Below, in pieces: positions 19,901-26,603 of a DNA stretch of 64,000 nucleotides. The first letter of the stretch is position 1, and each line of letters opens with the position of its first letter. The stretch comes from Microvirga pakistanensis (GTDB lineage Bacteria > Pseudomonadota > Alphaproteobacteria > Rhizobiales > Beijerinckiaceae), in the NCBI RefSeq assembly GCF_004458765.1, contig NZ_SPJX01000710.1:62001-126000 (forward strand), read 5' to 3'. The notes under the pieces were generated by a model, which ran no database searches, had not been told where the DNA came from, and was given only the letters and a program-made list of their open reading frames with translations. The translations under genes and the position numbers were made by a program.

Positions 19901-20453
19901 GCCGAGCCCTCTTGTCGCCCGAGACATGTCGCTCGGGGAAGTCGAGCCCTGGCGAGCCTCCGGGGTTGCGCCAAACATTTGTGGTGAGGCGGATGAACCA
20001 GGGGTGCGGAGCTTGATGCTCCTTGCCGGCGGGGCAGGGATCGGCCCAGACCTCGAAGCGGTAGTAGGGCCGGCGGCCGTCGTTGCCGGCGCGCAGGTTG
20101 AAGAGGTCGGCGCCAACAACGTCGATGACGAGGCGAGCTTTGCAGTCGACCGCGTTGTCCTCTGCCCTTCGCACCAGACCGCGCAATTGGAGAAATGGCC
20201 TGCCGTTCACCGGATCCTTCGGAAGCGGATCGAAGTCGTCGGCGTGCAGCCGGACCGAAGCGCCTTCGGGAGCGTTGGGCGGCCCAAGCCGCAGGAGAAC
20301 GGTCGTGAGGCGGTCTCCGTCGTAGCTAGTCTCGACGAAGAGGTCTTTGGCCGCTTCCGCAGCAGCGATCGGAACCGCCGTTACCGTCGCGACCGCGGAA
20401 CTGCCAACGAGCAAGGACCTGCGCGTGATGGTGGGACCGCCGTCGGCCGTCAT
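10989..20453 (-). CDS. Giant 3154-residue protein with Tat-type signal
   Basis: The N-terminus carries a twin-arginine signal: ITRRSLLVGSSAVATVTAV followed by AAAEA, predicting export of the folded protein. ATG 20453 is chosen because AGAAGGGGGCGACG precedes it; the ATG at 20537 lacks a ribosome site. By composition there are three parts. Residues about 40-1650 are beta-rich with embedded Ala-rich helices and many charged residues. Residues about 1700-2800 are dominated by Ala/Leu/Glu helices typical of long helical rods or coiled coil. Residues about 2850-3154 are Gly- and aromatic-rich with alternating hydrophobics (for example SKVGSYTEISGDFFAGGSG), like a beta-sheet or barrel-type structure. 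No enzyme motif is recognised. It heads a three-gene transcript with TAATG coupling to the next gene. An exported fibre, adhesin or large surface assembly is possible but unproven. Confidence 0.82.
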   Translation of the reverse strand: MTADGGPTITRRSLLVGSSAVATVTAVPIAAAEAAKDLFVETSYDGDRLTTVLLRLGPPNAPEGASVRLHADDFDPLPKDPVNGRPFLQLRGLVRRAEDNAVDCKARLVIDVVGADLFNLRAGNDGRRPYYRFEVWADPCPAGKEHQAPHPWFIRLTTNVWRNPGGSPGLDFPERHVSGDKRARLDHFAAGLQGLELVVAGNWVQATLSAVLAKPIKAKGLFLAELRQERVPGVDSPGVAPEPSLLWTVHRHANSSATLFDGLVQFSVVRFGWLTRKDVAREKPRFHIAFGSDRYAPPDDIVTLAIKQFAGSPANKTILTVPSTAVTVKSQVRATPEADSGRRAVTVAFGGQIGALLHAGTEHLAALDIEARLPPGPGKSATAATAAARTPAQVAAAARQAAEEAAAPRFLLRDLSGRWELVLAGVVKAGPIGGQPIATVVESVEDPLKDVLPPPPGDDPLARLVTRAWGPLRLLTDAQDGNAGPPVPDRDVRLDAVLGERTVNAFSLRARLAGLPFRLGDDPTGVCEIVRRAPQRQRQIDGEIVLALQGLPVAGFDKLISVDVEALAKAGALQQHGVIEIDGPRAPAKGGAAAAADVPLDDFEVKVRRAFDHTVLDVRFANMRLRAGLDVGEPQLRPDPVPDPADTLPVDKAKLPVVMAVFAPQHVAEQAYLRTENPGVSPPDIPWLQLAADHDKVATVDTVRKNFAALRTGTRHDKANVRRELRRYAAAWLAEVQKKAPGPDIEELLVGLGTFDTFAKDFDARAAGQRRLPDDQKIYIGSKDLDPDASALAWNVLRAQSGGQEAASARFKGRLFGVEAWRPDGKWSPPEKTSNNRLVREAFERFATPDPTVRAAFERIAGELKTTVLEIQGDNARIAQERLTEVKERVAFDYKAFRDFWRERALRSDHAAVREKAGEFISTWWANDLAGDAKTFADRVFAEYTELSGEGRDPFKTRTRARLAGSSRLAFSWIDPGTRAPASPRPFALETLLDWRKREAMTPLRARVLRQREPDGTLARFQDDAEMLRLQGFAPRDLGTVATHTSELYTHAALAPRPDESVIELPFRLQLAAAQDATWVQRQPVAPGVATGEEPLGVPLPQSVPIWSANLSPDHPPALLRAVWSDDFRPATFLRRLASRLSPGDDAVSAASVATVYDPPPRGARAPWALPSLQLVDGKVVEKPVTASDAVEPSFRGSMDAFDRDQLVKLSSVHGMRTSGAANPTQPDELRKDSSVFAPPPRYALIDLELEETTKQAASAIYRPKALDFRELRLTSLGGTLDLDTAFQPPAAARTRARDPIYEALVLQRWRHRAVIGRDIHVELVYKGYLFPFGSRATLTKITERRYDGRPEIGTTGRGPTAYLVQRFFIRCSEPIKESYDGQPDDGRGWPCRTLTICTEKTPDLLDPLEGPSDSRGGPPVVSASGRIAVPGGRGLAFWPRTAPHEGGNVTFEFRIDAAPQRLRMPLIFVDAVAADDRDTVAHLAAYYNDLPGGIATETWNPEFDPSSPRVCVHGGAARRYAKEISEGDTTYETLAWTIGVEGRPGLQPGVAPPSQDTAAVCACTENGAPAACGVAADKPFLEQRGIAIGKRRENFDFAPILRQSDQPPFYPFIQFAVLRLDRIARLVGERTGNTCVAAFDSAYLRSGLPERSAEARLTDERARRMEAVLNVLTPTRLDAGNRGDRVGGIGRPAGWLALLSRRNGPMTLKAPLRHAKPAAPPEFSCALLTPPVQIAALAPQLPWWKTPVGDGIEPAQFVPPEAGGNEIKQLIELILGNDDCLLFGVIKLSEVISTAVSAADIAPLIRETMEYGAAARRSVDEAIAFIREEVIARLRTLAADIETAFNEANVSIAGKALELSNVYPAVASAITALRLALQAVEGEANAEAALKLVTRIPTAGRNLVEALDAVARDPISPLKLELSRLFSDELGDVTRFLVWVEQLRAFAAADLAEIAARVILGEIRQELRKRLGTANQPVDLDAAAAIVDTVVPFLSNGEAPSVTDAARRTVARILRSAVDEAFANGDDLQAVLLNLDRFDVAAATRAAARTELAGIAADGWDEVLDDVDKQVATVATLKSLDAEIRRLTARIDELNGLIPTSEELRQTYTELKRQAERQLAKALDELASNLFGLSLDDLRATSGRIRLAHETLGGGAPLEAKVGAAFDLAKELDRLILDGAFAAELDALTPAVLEKAIRAAANLLAVGIEVAAFLTRDAAPGGGTIAAPAALLEAIDAASAQIGRLDAQAGSGTAATVDAAVEAVNDAFGSTAAGNAAFRFAPLVEFLADVLRAERDFVDDFGSGSSNALNAVKTGLALVRGTVVAGFRRFAATVGRADVAARDLAAKAAAARASLAAVQATPTLANLNALVDAYPHEAVLGVLAVWPQIAQDVFAIASDCAGAVATASKSVADGITAATEAQKAALQTLAGRIDVAAARFEVAALAAAQAELAASTSNALATAQATARNLIESVAPNGILGAELALFRPAYDILQARFLRTLGELTADSIAAKTAALNEAQAKLEREINAVAAATTLDAKLAAADTLRGSLQSSFAELRKAVITTVDVIKDGGAVRSAVYADAARAVAALQAAMRKEAGRQAIEARNWLITGVFGQGRLGELVSVYRRVVNARASALDVLSGADGNLSDTGRQLARTLQLVGLAGNDFDPRFLFVAVRGPERPSDQVAKEKGELLAANPKRPQDALASEENAIALLNSAGQPVAKLALLRGLLNEWQGTTGFAVAQIADNVGDVVASLARANVSALVDFNAVRNLIAQELKRIVPTRVRTEMTFDAPIDKFLDIFVPIPIGAGESGRFIATSVNIVDFGPTLDGEAPRVEAAAQAELSPFEIHLLGGFDALTLVFSAARMSWTAGSDPKFDIDFVDFRIGKELEFVEELAASLTGSGGGAYVRRAPGMVGIEAGYAINIPGINLGGATFMNVGLAASAVLPFEKKPAAFRASLSSRESPFMIIAGIWGGGGHFAIQSDGRRIVGFDASFVFGGGGAASYGPLTIQARISVGIFISKVGSYTEISGDFFAGGSGHIAIFSISTSLTVTIGQDGTGAMTGSAVFRYSFSVGFAKIRFAITVWKKEGKGFSTAGKTAGLWGAPILLAQAGGGAIAGPALRLDVQGQDENYAIWRSYFSSARSVGYF

Positions 20454-20722
20454 CGTCGCCCCCTTCTGGTTGCGGTCGGAGCGCCTTGGCGGGACGATTG
20501 CTGCCACCGTCTTGTCGTTCCAAGCAGCAGACACCATGACAGTATAAGTTTAGCTTGACAATATTCTGTGTGAGTTTCACCTTTGACACGGAGGATAACG
20601 GCTCAATGAAAGCGCGGAAGGCACCTACGTTCGCTTGTCCAAAGGCGACGGCGCCTCATCCAAAGCACAATGGCTAATACAGGCTACCATTGCCTATCGC
20701 TGCATTTGGAAGGGTATTTCTC

Positions 20723-21226
20723 ATGCCCCATTCTGTTGAAGGCGATGATCCCGCAAACAACTTACCTAGAAACTTGTTGCCCGCGCCACCACCGGATGCA
20801 AGCAACGACTTGATCATCGAACAGCCTGCTGACACCAAGGGACTCGATGCCACGCTCGTGGCTCGGCTGCGAATGTTCTTCGCTTTCTTCGCAAGTGGAA
20901 GCGAAGAGATACTGGCCCCGTTCGAACGCGACATCAGGGGAGCGGCATGACATGAGGTGCCCGAGGTAAGCATGATGATCAAGGGCTTGGCGGATCGGAC
21001 CGGCGTGCGGAATGAAAATCTACTCTTGTCACAGCGTCGTGCCCGGCTGACTGATTACAAGGGTTTGGGGGCGGAGGATGCGCCCGGACAAGCAGAGAAC
21101 CGACCGTTCTCGCGCCGCGTCGAGATCTTAGTCGAAGGAACGCTCCCGCCTTTGGAGAAAGTCGTCGCCTGCCGGAACAGCGCCCCCCTAAACCCAGAGT
21201 CTTTGCGATCTGTCAAGAATCCGTAA
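20723..21226 (+). pseudogene. OmpA-like (peptidoglycan-binding) gene interrupted by in-frame TGA
   Basis: Two open stretches share one reading frame and are separated by a single TGA at 20948-20950. The first ends with FFASGSEEILAPFERDIRGA, matching the start of the OmpA C-terminal domain. The second continues with IKGLADRTG, then LSQRRA, then NRPFSRRVEI, which are the consecutive hallmarks of that domain, including the Asp and Arg that bind diaminopimelate. Read through, the domain is almost complete but has small gaps, and the usual barrel or lipoprotein N-terminus is missing. ATG 20723 has GGAAGG upstream. I read it as a decayed gene; a sequencing error or TGA readthrough is the less likely alternative. 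Confidence 0.6.
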
Positions 21227-21374
21227 TGCACTGCCGAGATACTTGGACAGCGGCGCGGCCTGGGCCGAACGCCTCCTTCGCGGCGGACACTCCATCCAAC
21301 ACTGGAGTGCTAGACCATCCAACAAAGTCGCAACTTCTACACTGATGAGCCGAGAGACTAGGGAGGAATGACCG

Positions 21375-22043
21375 ATGCCGCAACTGCTCCGCACACTGGT
21401 GATCGCAGCGCCACTGGCGGCCATATCAAGCGCAGCATTCGCACAGGCATGCGCGACCCTGGACGACATGGGTAAGTTCAAGAACACTTTCGTGTGCCCG
21501 GTGAAGAGCGGAGCCAAGATCAGGCCTAGTGACGCCTGCGCGCCAAACGGCGGCGGCTCATTTCGGGCGGGACGCGAGGGGAACCGCTATCATAACGCGC
21601 TCGACATGAACGCCGCTGAGAAGACCGATGTGCTGGCGACAAAACCCGGCAAGATTGCCGTCGCCGATGCCAACTTCGGGAAAATGGGTGCTGCTGTCAT
21701 CATCGACCACGAGGATGGCGACTATTCGGTCTACGGTCACTTGAATGAGGTCAAGGCGAAGAAAGGCGCCTGTGTAAAGGCGGGCGACCTGATCGGCACG
21801 GTTGGTTTTACTGGCAACGGTGTCTGCCTGAAGGAAAAAGGTCTCAGCGCGCATCTCCACTTCGCTGTCATTCGAGCCGCCCAGATGGGACTCGCCGATG
21901 TCGACAAGCCCATCGGGAGCGCTGTGAAAAACGGGAACGATTGGTTGGAACTAGCCAAAGAGATCTTCCCGGGAGACAACCTCGATCTCGGTATCAAGGA
22001 CCCGGAGCTCATCCTCACAAACGTAGCTGGTTGTCTTAAGTAG
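21375..22043 (+). CDS. Secreted M23 (LytM-type) metallopeptidase
   Basis: The 222-residue protein has a signal peptide (about 1-24, ending AAFAQA) and a single M23 domain. The zinc-site motifs are present in order: HNALD (H73, D77) as HxxxD, YGHL (H122), and HLHF (H160, H162). M23 enzymes cut peptide cross-links in peptidoglycan or Gly-rich peptides in the periplasm. Four or more cysteines suggest disulfides. The start is supported by GGGAGGA ending about 8 bases before ATG 21375. It lies just after the OmpA-like pseudogene on the same strand, so the two may once have formed a cell-wall unit. All catalytic residues appear intact, so it is probably active. Confidence 0.88.
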   Translation: MPQLLRTLVIAAPLAAISSAAFAQACATLDDMGKFKNTFVCPVKSGAKIRPSDACAPNGGGSFRAGREGNRYHNALDMNAAEKTDVLATKPGKIAVADANFGKMGAAVIIDHEDGDYSVYGHLNEVKAKKGACVKAGDLIGTVGFTGNGVCLKEKGLSAHLHFAVIRAAQMGLADVDKPIGSAVKNGNDWLELAKEIFPGDNLDLGIKDPELILTNVAGCLK

Positions 22044-22500
22044 ATTTGACCTATGTCCGGAGTAGGCGACTGTGACCGTGCGAAGTATGAAACAATCTGT
22101 CTCGGAAAGTAGCGGGAGGTCAGCGGTGATAGGTAGGTGCGTGTTGGACAGGCGGCAGGCGCTGCATCAATGTTAGCGCCAAAGAACGGAAAGATGTTCC
22201 TCATCGGAAGCCCGGTCGTGACCCCGATCACGAAGGGATGAGCCGACGCGGGAGGCAGATCCTCAGTGAAATCAACCCGTGATTCCACAGCATTCATGCA
22301 ACTGGAGGGAGTGATGCTTGTCCATCGCTCCAGGTTGATCTAAGAATGCGGCAAGGCGCATCCATCAAGTATCGCCTAGTGGCCGCCAGTTCGTTGGCGA
22401 CGCGCAATCAATCCGGGGGCGTGTCTTCTTCTTTTTCTTCTTCTTCCTGCCAGATTTTTACACCTCCGGGGAGTTCCCGGACGGGAGCTTCCTAGCACGG
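22044..22500. other. 457-bp gap with a TTC/CTT repeat tract
   Basis: No complete gene is seen. At 22424-22447 there is a run of TTC/CTT triplets. This tract lies in the reading frame that continues into the metallo-beta-lactamase-like gene at 22501: the frame is open from 22339 and would encode a run of phenylalanines, but contains no ATG, GTG or TTG before 22501. The gap may therefore hold the decayed 5' end of that gene. Confidence 0.45.
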
Positions 22501-23739
22501 TTGAGCCGAATCGATGCTCTGAGCTCGGCACCCCATAGGCGGCTTTCATTTGAGTTCGACGCGGTGGGCAAGCCGCATGATGGCAAAGACGTTGCTGTGG
22601 CCAAAGCCATTGAGAACGGAGAGGCTACGTCCAAGTTTGGACTGATCCGCGTCGTGACCACGTTGAACCATTTCGAGAACGTCTCCGGTCGAACACCTCG
22701 GATCGGAGACTGGTTCGAGTTTAAGCTTGCTCCAAAAGGCAGTCCCACCACTCGACGTCCCAGGATCGGAATACCGACTTGGTACGCTGGGCTAACCGGA
22801 TCGGGGTATACGACCTACTCGACCGGCCACACGACTTCGATTGATTTCCTGGTAGATGATGAGGCTGACGGCCCGCTTCCGTCCAGTTTGGGAGCGGCAG
22901 TCGTTCTGACAAAACGGCTCCCATCTTCCATCTCGAACGCGTGCAGCCTGACCTCAATTGCCAACCAATCTTCGCCCTCCACGGTTCTACGGCAGCTATC
23001 TGGATCGCGTCCAGCCTCGGATATCGTTGTGTTCGATGTCGGCCAAGCGAGTTTCAACCAAGTTAGAGACGCATCGGGTAAGGCAATTTTCTTCTACGAT
23101 GTTGGTCTCCCGATATCCTTCAATCGGCACACCGCCCCGCCGGAGTTGGCTTTTCATATGAGCGAGGGGGCTCCTGTCGTCCTTTCTCATTGGGACTGGG
23201 ATCACCTCCATGCTGCTCTTAGGTTTCCGGCTCTGCTGGAGCGGCCCTGGGTCGTGCCCAGACAAAAGCTTGGTCCAGGCGCGGCTCGCCTCGCACATAT
23301 CTTGGCGGCCAAGAACAACCTGCATGTGTGGACAAGCGGGCACGCGCAAACATCGTTTGGGATACTGAGCTCCTGCTCAGGCCCCTACGGTGATCAGAAC
23401 AACTCGGGGCTCGCTGTTCAAGTGAACCTGAGGCGCGGTCGGACAGCCTTGCTGGTGGGGGATGCGGATTACAGTGCTGCGCGAATAGGGGGACGTTCGC
23501 TGAACCCCGACTACTTAGTTGCAACCCACCATGGAGCATTGTTCTCTGGAGGGGTTGTGTCCGTTCCCCGACCTTCGGCAATAGGTGATACCTACGTCCT
23601 CTCCTTCGGGGCAGGAAACGTGTACCGACATCCGCACGATGTGGCACTCGATCTTCATAAACGTGCAGGCTGGCGGCATGAGCTAAGCACCGCGGCCAGG
23701 CACGGCTCACCGCGCGGCGACGTGATTCTCCGTTCCTGA
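22501..23739 (+). CDS. ComEC-like metallo-beta-lactamase-fold protein (start uncertain)
   Basis: The C-terminal part (about residues 175-412) shows the metallo-beta-lactamase fold of the ComEC/Rec2 type: VVFDVGQASFNQV as the first strand with the DVGQ signature, LSHWDWDH as the metal-binding HxDxDH motif, LLVGDADY, and LVATHHGA. Unlike ComEC there are no membrane segments. The N-terminal part of about 170 residues has no recognised domain. Such soluble proteins are hydrolases of nucleic acid or nucleotide substrates, and many occur in accessory islands. The start is doubtful: 22501 is a TTG with a poorly spaced GGGAG, there is no nearby ATG, and the frame stays open another 160 bp upstream. 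The gene may be 5'-truncated or use a non-standard start. Confidence 0.7.
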   Translation: MSRIDALSSAPHRRLSFEFDAVGKPHDGKDVAVAKAIENGEATSKFGLIRVVTTLNHFENVSGRTPRIGDWFEFKLAPKGSPTTRRPRIGIPTWYAGLTGSGYTTYSTGHTTSIDFLVDDEADGPLPSSLGAAVVLTKRLPSSISNACSLTSIANQSSPSTVLRQLSGSRPASDIVVFDVGQASFNQVRDASGKAIFFYDVGLPISFNRHTAPPELAFHMSEGAPVVLSHWDWDHLHAALRFPALLERPWVVPRQKLGPGAARLAHILAAKNNLHVWTSGHAQTSFGILSSCSGPYGDQNNSGLAVQVNLRRGRTALLVGDADYSAARIGGRSLNPDYLVATHHGALFSGGVVSVPRPSAIGDTYVLSFGAGNVYRHPHDVALDLHKRAGWRHELSTAARHGSPRGDVILRS

Positions 23740-24019
23740 TGCACAAGGCCCGCAACAGCTCAGATTTGCGCTTCGCTCTCAAAGAGTCTCTGTTTGAGCC
23801 TTAGATTGCAAGCACGGGGCAGCTCGCGACCCGGAATATCGGGAGACTCTACCAAATATTCCGTTTTCTAAAGTGGGTCAGTATCCTGCGTGACGGGTTG
23901 ATTATTCGCTAAAGTGATGCCGCGGTGCGTGCCGTAAGAGGCAACGGCAAATGATCTTCGCGGGAGTGCGGTCGCCAACGATTGCCTCCTGCCATTCCTC
24001 AGAAATCCGTTCATACCGT

Positions 24020-25063
24020 CTACCATTGTGATCGGAGCGCCTTTCGCACCTCCGGCGCCACCCTCGTTCCGAAGATTTCAATCGCCTTCATCAGCTTGAT
24101 GTGGTCCATCACGCCAATGGCCATCTGAATCAGGAAGCGGTCGAACCGGAAGATCTCATGCACCGCTAGGATCTTGTCTGTCACCTCCGCAGGGCTTCCG
24201 ACGAAGAGTGCGCCACGTGGTCCCCGTGCCACGTCGAACTGCGCACGGCTGGTCGGCGGCCAGCCGCGTTCCCGCCCAATCCGGTTCATCACCTCCGCCT
24301 GTGGGGCATAGAAGGTGTCGGCAGCCTCTTGCGTAGTGGTGGCGACAAAGCCGTGCACGTTGATCGATGTCTTTAGGGCTGCCGGATCGTGGCCTGCGCG
24401 CTGGGCCGCCTGCCGATAGAGGTCGAACAGGGGTGCAAAGCGCGCTGGCTCTCCCCCGATGATGGCGAGCGCCAATGGCAGATTGAGCACCCCGGCACGA
24501 GCAAGGGACTGCGGGGTCCCGCCGACCGCGATCCAGATCGGCAGTTTCTCCTGATAGGGCCGCGGATAGACGCCACGGCCTGTGATCGGGGGAGTATGTT
24601 TCCCGCCAGGCCAGCTGACCTGCTCGCTTTCGTTGAGCTGCATCAGGAGTTGCAGCTTCTCGGCAAAGAGCGTGTCGTAATCATCAAGGTCGTAGCCGAA
24701 GAGCGGAAAAGACTCGATGAAGGAGCCGCGGCCGGCCATGATCTCGGCTCTGCCCTGGCTGAGATTGTCGAGGGTGGCGAACTGCTGAAACACACGGATT
24801 GGGTCATCGGAGCTGAGCACCGTCACGGCGCTTGTCAGCCGAATGCGTCTTGTCTGGGTCGCTGCGGCTGCCAGCGCCACAGCAGGCGCTGAAACGGCAT
24901 AGTCGGGCCGGTGATGCTCGCCGAGACCAAACACATCCAGTCCCGCCTGGTCGGCCAGGACAATCTCTTCCACCAGGTTGCGGAGGCGCTCCGCCGGGCC
25001 AACCTGGCGTCCCGTCACCGGATCGGTGCCCACGTCGCCGAAGGTGTAGAGTCCAAGTTCCAT
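24020..25063 (-). CDS. LLM-class flavin-dependent oxidoreductase
   Basis: The 347-residue protein is a luciferase-like monooxygenase with a TIM-barrel fold that uses reduced flavin. Family features are the N-terminal MELGLYTFGDV, the segment FGLGEHHRPDYAVSAP, the TSAVTVLSSDDPIRVFQQFATLD stretch split around residues 75-100, and the AGRGS motif with neighbouring sequence that contacts flavin phosphate. The length is normal for the group. The gene ends far from other genes on its left, and its start lies 33 bp after the stop of repC, so it may be read from the repC transcript, though the function is unrelated. The substrate cannot be deduced. Confidence 0.9.
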   Translation of the reverse strand: MELGLYTFGDVGTDPVTGRQVGPAERLRNLVEEIVLADQAGLDVFGLGEHHRPDYAVSAPAVALAAAATQTRRIRLTSAVTVLSSDDPIRVFQQFATLDNLSQGRAEIMAGRGSFIESFPLFGYDLDDYDTLFAEKLQLLMQLNESEQVSWPGGKHTPPITGRGVYPRPYQEKLPIWIAVGGTPQSLARAGVLNLPLALAIIGGEPARFAPLFDLYRQAAQRAGHDPAALKTSINVHGFVATTTQEAADTFYAPQAEVMNRIGRERGWPPTSRAQFDVARGPRGALFVGSPAEVTDKILAVHEIFRFDRFLIQMAIGVMDHIKLMKAIEIFGTRVAPEVRKALRSQW

Positions 25064-25096
25064 AAGAATGGGCCTCCCATAAGGCCTTTGCCCTAG

Positions 25097-26437
25097 TCAT
25101 AGTCCCGACGTCACAGCCATCAGCTGCCCTTCAAATGGCAACCCCACAGTGCCCTTCCGATGCCCCGTGCACCAGACACGGTTTACGGCTGGCTGCTGCC
25201 GGCTTCCTTGGGAGGGTACCTCATGCACCCAAGTCTTTCGACGCGGGCCACAACATACTTCACTCCCCGGCCGACCGATTTTGTTCCCTTGAGCAAGCTT
25301 GTGTCTCCGCAAGGCAAGCAGCTCAGTCTGAAGGTCGATTTCGCCGCTCTTAACGAGGCGAATGATAGTCCGGAAGTACCCGCCAGGATTTAGGATGCTG
25401 TGTTTGCCGCTTGAGACATCGTCGTCATAGAGTTGCAGGACGTAGATCACGGCTGTTGCAGCATGGATGGCTCCGATGGCCTCCATAGCTTCAGTCCAGG
25501 CGCTTGGGTGGGCTCCCAAGGAGGCTCGAAGGAACCGTCCGGCCGAAACAAGATCGACAACATCTCGGATCGGATGAGCACAATCAGAGATCACAGGACA
25601 CGCTTCGACGATCAAAGCTGGTAGCGGCAGCTGAGTGAGTAAAGCGCTTTGAGCAGCAAGCTCCGTGTCATCCTGGTGACCATTGTGACAAGTCTCACTC
25701 AAGGATTCATTCTCTGCCTCAATGTGTCGGCATGTCGTGCCGTCACAGCTTGCCTGATAGAAGGATTCTTCAGCGAGCTGTCTGATCTCGTTCCAGACCT
25801 CGACGAGCCCGGCCGGGAGTGTCGCCCCGGAGCGTTTTGGGGTGCGAGCTTTCAGTGTACTGAGGCGGCTCTCAAGAGCAGCACGATCAACAGCGGGGTA
25901 GTACTGCGCCAGTGCACTCAAAGCCGCTTCAGTGGCACGACGGCAGACCGTGATCTCGTCAAAGGAGCGCTTTAGAAGTTCCTTTCGCTGCTGTTGCTCG
26001 GCGGTGGCGGCGGCCCACTCGCCTCGGCGTGCATAGAGCGGCGTCAGATCGAAGCCGAACGCATCGATAACAGCCCCCTTCTCATCCCGAACGGCATAGC
26101 GCTTGCCGTTTGGGGAGTCCTTCGGGATGAGCACTTGAAGCTCGATCAGAGCCCGGATGGCATTGCGGATCGATCGCTCCGACAGTCCGGTGGCCGCCGT
26201 CAGCCGCTGGTTGGACGGCCAGACGAGAAGCCTATTGATGTGGTGTTCGCCCCAACAGACGACGAGCTGGCTCAAGACCAGTCGTTGCGGCGCGCTCAGA
26301 CGGAGCGCCCTTTCAGCATCACGAGCAGAGGCTGAAAGCTCCTTTCGTGTAACAGTGCGCCCAGGTTTGAGCGCAAACTTCCTCGCAGCCAGAGCAGCAT
26401 GTCTCAGCCGCCGGCCTCCAGACGATGCGAGTTGCAT
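25097..26437 (-). CDS. repC: RepC replication initiator (orphan, no repA/repB)
   Basis: RepC initiates replication of repABC plasmids and chromids of Alphaproteobacteria, with the origin usually inside the gene. The 446-residue protein shows the N-terminal winged-helix region with VVCWGEHHINRLLVWPSN and GLSERSIRNAIRALIE, and the C-terminal segment with SAWTEAMEAIG and NPGGYFRTIIRLVKSGEIDL. ATG 26437 is chosen because a near-perfect GGAGGG lies 6 bases upstream and the protein then begins MQLASSGGRR, like other RepC N-termini; an ATG at 26497 has no ribosome site. Neither repA nor repB precedes it; about 820 bp upstream hold a candidate antisense RNA. The last 50 residues or so look atypical. 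It may be a functional orphan initiator or a relic of plasmid integration. Confidence 0.88.
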   Translation of the reverse strand: MQLASSGGRRLRHAALAARKFALKPGRTVTRKELSASARDAERALRLSAPQRLVLSQLVVCWGEHHINRLLVWPSNQRLTAATGLSERSIRNAIRALIELQVLIPKDSPNGKRYAVRDEKGAVIDAFGFDLTPLYARRGEWAAATAEQQQRKELLKRSFDEITVCRRATEAALSALAQYYPAVDRAALESRLSTLKARTPKRSGATLPAGLVEVWNEIRQLAEESFYQASCDGTTCRHIEAENESLSETCHNGHQDDTELAAQSALLTQLPLPALIVEACPVISDCAHPIRDVVDLVSAGRFLRASLGAHPSAWTEAMEAIGAIHAATAVIYVLQLYDDDVSSGKHSILNPGGYFRTIIRLVKSGEIDLQTELLALRRHKLAQGNKIGRPGSEVCCGPRRKTWVHEVPSQGSRQQPAVNRVWCTGHRKGTVGLPFEGQLMAVTSGL

Positions 26438-26490
26438 CGCGTCCCTCCAATGTGAGGGCAAAGCGGGAGCGTTCACCGAAACCGATGTTC

Positions 26491-26520
26491 TTGACATGCA
26501 GCTTGTCGGGATGGCATAAG
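26491..26520 (+). promoter_or_regulatory. Candidate promoter of the repC antisense RNA
   Basis: A perfect -35 hexamer TTGACA (26491-26496) is followed after 18 bases by CATAAG (26515-26520), four of six matches to the -10 consensus. It points away from repC, so a transcript would start near 26527 and run antisense to the repC leader. Confidence 0.5.
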
Positions 26521-26526
26521 GAGGTT

Positions 26527-26600
26527 GCTACACCATTCCTGTCGCCGATCCCTCGGTGACTCCAAAGGCCCTCGAAGTTTCCAGCTTCGTGGGCCTTTTG
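26527..26600 (+). ncRNA. Candidate counter-transcribed RNA (inc-alpha type) controlling repC
   Basis: In repABC plasmids a small antisense RNA encoded just upstream of repC binds the repC leader and blocks RepC synthesis, setting copy number and incompatibility. Here a plus-strand promoter-like pair is followed within about 80 bases by a strong intrinsic terminator, giving a predicted RNA of about 70 nt opposite to the repC leader. Size, orientation, distance to the repC start (about 55-160 bp) and terminator position all match the known arrangement, although repA and repB are absent. The call rests on architecture only; expression is not shown. Confidence 0.5.
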
Positions 26601-26603
26601 CTT
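26565..26603 (+). terminator. Rho-independent terminator of the repC antisense RNA
   Basis: The left arm AAGGCCCTCGAAG (26565-26577) pairs with CTTCGTGGGCCTT (26585-26597), twelve pairs with one T-T mismatch, around a 7-base loop. The right arm runs into TTTTGCTTTG on the plus strand. Confidence 0.75.
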
